Source of the DNA: Arthrobacter citreus
GTDB taxonomy: Bacteria > Actinomycetota > Actinomycetes > Actinomycetales > Micrococcaceae
DNA: 64,000 nt
Reading direction: 5' to 3'
Assembly (NCBI RefSeq): GCF_038405225.1
Contig: NZ_CP151657.1
Coordinates: 3,596,001 to 3,660,000, forward strand
Shown here: piece by piece, positions 61,043-64,000 of the stretch
Numbering within the stretch: position 1 is the first letter of the stretch
How the letters are laid out: every line of letters starts with the position of its first letter
The notes under the pieces: generated by a model
What the model was told of the DNA's origin: nothing
What the model saw: the letters and a program-made list of their open reading frames with translations, nothing else
Database searches by the model: none
Made by a program: the position numbers and the translations under genes

Positions 61043-61917
61043 GCGTGGTCCTCACCCTGATGTCCCGCAACCTCCGCCTGTTTTTCCGCGACCGGCTGGG
61101 TGTGTTCTTTTCGCTGCTGTCGGCACTGATTCTGTTTCTGCTCTACACGCTCTTCCTCGGCAGCGGGCAGGTTGATGACCTGCAAGAATCCTTCCCCGGT
61201 GCCACCGAAGAAGAGGTCAAGGGATTTGTGGACACCTGGATGTTTGCCGGCATTGTCGGCATCACCTCCATCACCACCGGTCTGGGCGCCATGAACGTCT
61301 TTGTGGAGGATTCGGCGTCGGGCCGGTTCCGTGACTTCCTGGTATCGCCGATCCGCCGCGAAAAACTGATCCTCGGCTACCTGCTGTCGGCCGGCGTCGT
61401 TGCCCTGATCATGACCACAGTGGTGCTGATCATCAGCCTCGTGTACCTCTATCTGGTGGACGGGGTCAGCTTCGAGCCGGGGCAGATCGCCACCGTGTAT
61501 GGCTTTTTGGCACTGAGCTGTCTGGCTTTCGCGGCGCTGAGTGCCTTTGTGGTGTCGTTTGTGCGCACCGCCGGGGCCTATTCCGCGCTGTCCACCATTG
61601 TGGGAACGATCCTGGGCTTCCTTGCCGGCGCCTATATTCCGGTCGGCGCGCTGCCCGACGGCGTCCGGGCAGTCATCAACGCGCTGCCGTTTATGCAGGC
61701 GTCAGTGCCGGTCCGGCAGGAAATGACGGCTGACTCCCTGCAGGCCATGGCAGGTGACCAGCCCGGCGCCGTGGCCGAACTGCAGGAGCTTTTCGGCATC
61801 ACCGCATCCATGGGGGACTGGGACATCAGCAACGGCTACGTCGTGGCTGTCCTGAGCGTTATGGCTGTGGTCTTTACCCTGCTGGCTGCCCTGCAGATCC
61901 GCCGCCGCATCGCCTAG
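61039..61917 (+). CDS. ABC-2 exporter permease (DrrB-like)
   Basis: 292 residues with 6 spans. The first reads RLGVFFSLLSALILFLLYTLFLG. An external loop of about 45 residues follows (DDLQESFPGATEEEVKGF), then GFLAGAYIPVGALPDGVRAVINALPFMQASVPVRQEM with the usual ABC-2 P-G motif. It forms the channel for the upstream ATPase. Its stop codon shares CTAG with the stop codon of the minus-strand GNAT gene. Confidence 0.9.
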   Translation: MSVVLTLMSRNLRLFFRDRLGVFFSLLSALILFLLYTLFLGSGQVDDLQESFPGATEEEVKGFVDTWMFAGIVGITSITTGLGAMNVFVEDSASGRFRDFLVSPIRREKLILGYLLSAGVVALIMTTVVLIISLVYLYLVDGVSFEPGQIATVYGFLALSCLAFAALSAFVVSFVRTAGAYSALSTIVGTILGFLAGAYIPVGALPDGVRAVINALPFMQASVPVRQEMTADSLQAMAGDQPGAVAELQELFGITASMGDWDISNGYVVAVLSVMAVVFTLLAALQIRRRIA

Positions 61918-62501
61918 GGCCGCGGGTCAGTCGCGAGCATTGCCATGCTGATGGCATCCACCCACTCACCGTCCCACTGCAGCGCGTCGCGTTGCCGGCC
62001 CTCGGTGGTGAAGCCCGCCTTTTCGTACGCACGCTGCGCCCGCGGATTGAAGGCGAAAACCTCCAGTGCCACCCGGTGCAGGCCCAGATCATCAAACGCG
62101 TGTGCGACGACGGCGCGGGTCGCCTCAGTGCCGTACCCCTGGCCCAGCACTTCAGCTGGCGCCAGCGCGATCCGGAAGCCGACTGACTCGTTGTCCGGGT
62201 CCAAATCGTTCAGGACCACTTCGCCCAGGTACCGCTCTTTCCGGTGGTGTTCCTCCGGGTGCTGGTCGTCAGCCAGCCGGATGACGGCCCAGTCGGCGCG
62301 GTCGTGCTGCCCGGCCAGTCCGGCGAGCCAGGCGCGGATCTGGTCTGGAGTGAATTCCGCGTGGGTTCCGGTCAGGCGCGTGGCTTCCGGATCCTGCAGG
62401 GACGCCCAGGCGCCGTCGAAATGCTCCGGCCCCAGCGGTTCCAGGCGCAGCCGCTCGGTGGTCAGAGTGGCCTGGTCGGCGAAGAGGTTTTCGGAAATCA
62501 C
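61914..62501 (-). CDS. GNAT acetyltransferase, RimJ/RimL type
   Basis: 195 residues. LTTERLRLEPLGPEHFDGAWASLQDPEATRLTGTHAEF is the typical RimJ-like start. GFRIALAPAEVLGQGYGTEATRAVVAHAFDDLGLHRVALEVFAFNPRAQRAYEKAGFTTEGRQRDA contains the acetyl-CoA loop GQGYGTEA. GTG 62501 is the start, with TAGGCT-N6-GTG upstream, inside the end of the previous gene. It could also be translated from the upstream GNAT message. Confidence 0.9.
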   Translation of the reverse strand: MISENLFADQATLTTERLRLEPLGPEHFDGAWASLQDPEATRLTGTHAEFTPDQIRAWLAGLAGQHDRADWAVIRLADDQHPEEHHRKERYLGEVVLNDLDPDNESVGFRIALAPAEVLGQGYGTEATRAVVAHAFDDLGLHRVALEVFAFNPRAQRAYEKAGFTTEGRQRDALQWDGEWVDAISMAMLATDPRP

Positions 62502-62505
62502 CGGG

Positions 62506-63033
62506 TCAGCCTAGCCGAAGGGCCAGCTCAAAGATGATTTCCAGGCCGTCCTCCTCATCCCACTGCGTGCCTTTTTCCTCGAATCCGTACTGCAGCACGA
62601 GGTTCAGCGACGCTTCATTGTCCGGGCTGATGGTCGCCCGCACGGTGCTGACTGCCGGTTCACGGTTGGCCCGGGCAAGCATCAGTTCCAGCGCTGCTCG
62701 GGCATACCCGCGGCGGCGCAGAGCGGGATCCACGGAGTACCCCAGCTCAACCATCCCGGCCGCATCCGGCGGACCATGGAATCCGGCACAGCCCACCGCC
62801 AGTCCGCTGGCACTGTCCACAATCGCTCCGGTGACCCAGCCGGCGTCGTCGGGCGCTGTGGCCAGCTGCAGGCTGCGGATTTTCCACACGGCTTGCCGGT
62901 CTGCGGAAAAATGCGGCGTCAGGGGTACGGGGGAGTGCTGGTTGGCGGTGGCCAGGTCCCCGGAGGCGAGGGCGTCAATGGCAGCCAGCGGCAGCTGCAT
63001 CAGCTCGACGGCGGGAAGGGGGAGGGTAGTCAC
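62506..63033 (-). CDS. GNAT-family N-acetyltransferase
   Basis: 175 residues. WVTGAIVDSASGLAVGCAGFHGPPDAAGMVELGYSVDPALRRRGYARAALELML is the core, with acetyl-CoA loop RRRGYARA, and ISPDNEASLNLVLQYGFEEKG closes it. GTG 63033 is the start; CATACT 6 nt upstream is a weak leaderless -10. It ends 4 nt before the next GNAT gene on the same strand. Confidence 0.88.
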   Translation of the reverse strand: MTTLPLPAVELMQLPLAAIDALASGDLATANQHSPVPLTPHFSADRQAVWKIRSLQLATAPDDAGWVTGAIVDSASGLAVGCAGFHGPPDAAGMVELGYSVDPALRRRGYARAALELMLARANREPAVSTVRATISPDNEASLNLVLQYGFEEKGTQWDEEDGLEIIFELALRLG

Positions 63034-63081
63034 CGCTCAAGTATGCCCTCACACTGGAAACCAACCGGAAGGAGCGCTTTT

Positions 63082-64000
63082 ATGAGCACTGATCAGGTCA
63101 TCATCATCGGCTCCGGTCCGGCCGGTTACACGGCAGCCGTTTATGCCGCCCGGGCCGGGCTCACCCCGCGGGTCCTGGCCGGTTCGGTCACCGCCGGAGG
63201 GGCCCTGATGAACACCACCGAGGTGGAAAACTTTCCCGGCTTCCCGGACGGCATCCAGGGCCCGGACCTGATGGATAACCTGCGCAAGCAGGCAGAAAAG
63301 TTCGGCGCCGTGGTCCAGTACGACGACGTCGTGTCAGTGGAGCTGGGCGGTCACATCAAGCGGGTGGAAACCGGGGGCGGCGGCAAATACAAGGCGCGCA
63401 GCGTCATTCTGGCGACCGGCTCCGCCTACAAGGAACTGGGGCTGCCGGAAGAGAAACGGCTCAACGGCCGCGGCATTTCCTGGTGTGCCACCTGCGACGG
63501 ATTTTTCTTCCGCAACCAGGACGTCCTTGTGGTGGGAGGCGGGGATTCGGCCATGGAGGAGGCGCTGTTCCTGAGCCGGTTTGGCAAAACGGTCACGGTG
63601 ATTGTGCGGCGCGGCGAGCTGCGGGCCTCCCGGATTATGGCGATGCGGGCCAAAAGCCACGAGAAAATCCGGTTTGAGTGGAACAGCGAGGTGACCGCCG
63701 TGCACGGCACGGACAAGGCCACGGGTGTGACCCTCACCGATACGGTCACGGGAGAAAAACGGGAGCTGCACGCCGACGGCATCTTTGTTGCCATTGGACA
63801 TGTTCCGCGCACGGAACTGCTGCACGGACAGGTGGATCTGGACCCGGAGGGCTACATTTCCGTGGCCGCACCCACCACCGCCACGTCCGCCGACGGCGTT
63901 TTTGCCTGCGGCGACGCCGTGGACCACCGCTACCGGCAGGCCATCACGGCCGCCGGCACCGGCTGTGCAGCGGCCCTCGACGCCGAACGCTACCTTGCCA
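63082..64000 (+). CDS. trxB: Thioredoxin reductase, cut by the window end
   Basis: 306 codons are present and the 3' end is missing. ATG 63082 follows AAGGAG by 6 nt. IIIGSGPAGYTAAVYAARAG binds FAD, the redox pair is WCATCDG (Cys-Ala-Thr-Cys, about residues 135-138), VVGGGDSAMEEALFLSRFG binds NADPH, and VFACGDAVDHRYRQAITAAGTGCAAALDAE is the C-terminal FAD motif. It reduces thioredoxin with NADPH. Thioredoxin itself would lie past the window or elsewhere. Confidence 0.95.
   Translation, partial: MSTDQVIIIGSGPAGYTAAVYAARAGLTPRVLAGSVTAGGALMNTTEVENFPGFPDGIQGPDLMDNLRKQAEKFGAVVQYDDVVSVELGGHIKRVETGGGGKYKARSVILATGSAYKELGLPEEKRLNGRGISWCATCDGFFFRNQDVLVVGGGDSAMEEALFLSRFGKTVTVIVRRGELRASRIMAMRAKSHEKIRFEWNSEVTAVHGTDKATGVTLTDTVTGEKRELHADGIFVAIGHVPRTELLHGQVDLDPEGYISVAAPTTATSADGVFACGDAVDHRYRQAITAAGTGCAAALDAERYLA

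Overview
The window is about 64 kb of high-GC chromosome with the gene content of a member of the Micrococcaceae, most likely Arthrobacter or a close relative. Supporting this are paired manganese catalases, GAF-ANTAR regulators, a mycothiol-transferase-like DinB protein, an actinobacterial-type LexA box, and many genes that seem to be read from leaderless transcripts. The genus is inferred from gene content only.

Layout. 0.05-6.7 kb: DHA2-type MFS exporter, universal stress protein, a 32-residue membrane protein, a YghA-like stress reductase, two unknown membrane proteins and a cytoplasmic S10 peptidase. 6.8-17.9 kb: a GntR/FCD regulator followed by one catabolic operon made of a three-gene TAXI-type TRAP transporter, a DHDPS-family enzyme, an atypical SDR, an FAH-family enzyme, a CaiB-type CoA-transferase, a glutaryl-CoA dehydrogenase and an L-2-hydroxyglutarate oxidase. 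The last three point to glutarate and L-2-hydroxyglutarate breakdown. The operon promoter has two stacked inverted repeats and a leader of about 380 nt with a possible leaderless upstream ORF. 18.0-22.5 kb: two manganese catalase paralogues flanking two GAF-ANTAR proteins and two small unknown genes. 22.5-30.1 kb: glycosyltransferase, two MFS transporters, META-domain lipoprotein, CorA, formamidase and SDR.

30.1-36.2 kb is an accessory, visibly AT-richer island. It begins with two gene remnants that meet head to head. Next come a 936-residue NACHT NTPase with a nuclease-like N-terminus (a probable bacterial NLR-type anti-phage protein) and an AbiEi/AbiEii toxin-antitoxin pair under a perfect 12-bp palindrome. 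A helicase-associated-domain gene broken in an A6 run closes it. A large unknown membrane protein and a GNAT gene follow.

39.6-48.5 kb: metal-transporting P1B ATPase, Cys-rich copper-binding protein, DinB-type protein, tRNA-Ala(CGC), a polar amino-acid ABC importer, ArfB, and an SOS-controlled umuDC pair whose UmuD has Arg in place of the catalytic Lys. 48.5-56 kb: two exporters diverge from a shared 300-bp region, a lipoprotein/adaptor/MacB-like ATPase/permease operon on the minus strand and an ABC-2 pair on the plus strand. 56-64 kb: glycerol-dehydrogenase-like enzyme, a DUF6308-like protein, three GNAT acetyltransferases, a tartrate/D-malate dehydrogenase-like enzyme, a DrrAB-like ABC exporter, and the start of thioredoxin reductase, cut by the window end.

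All calls come from reading motifs by eye. No database search was run, so family names rest on recalled motif patterns.
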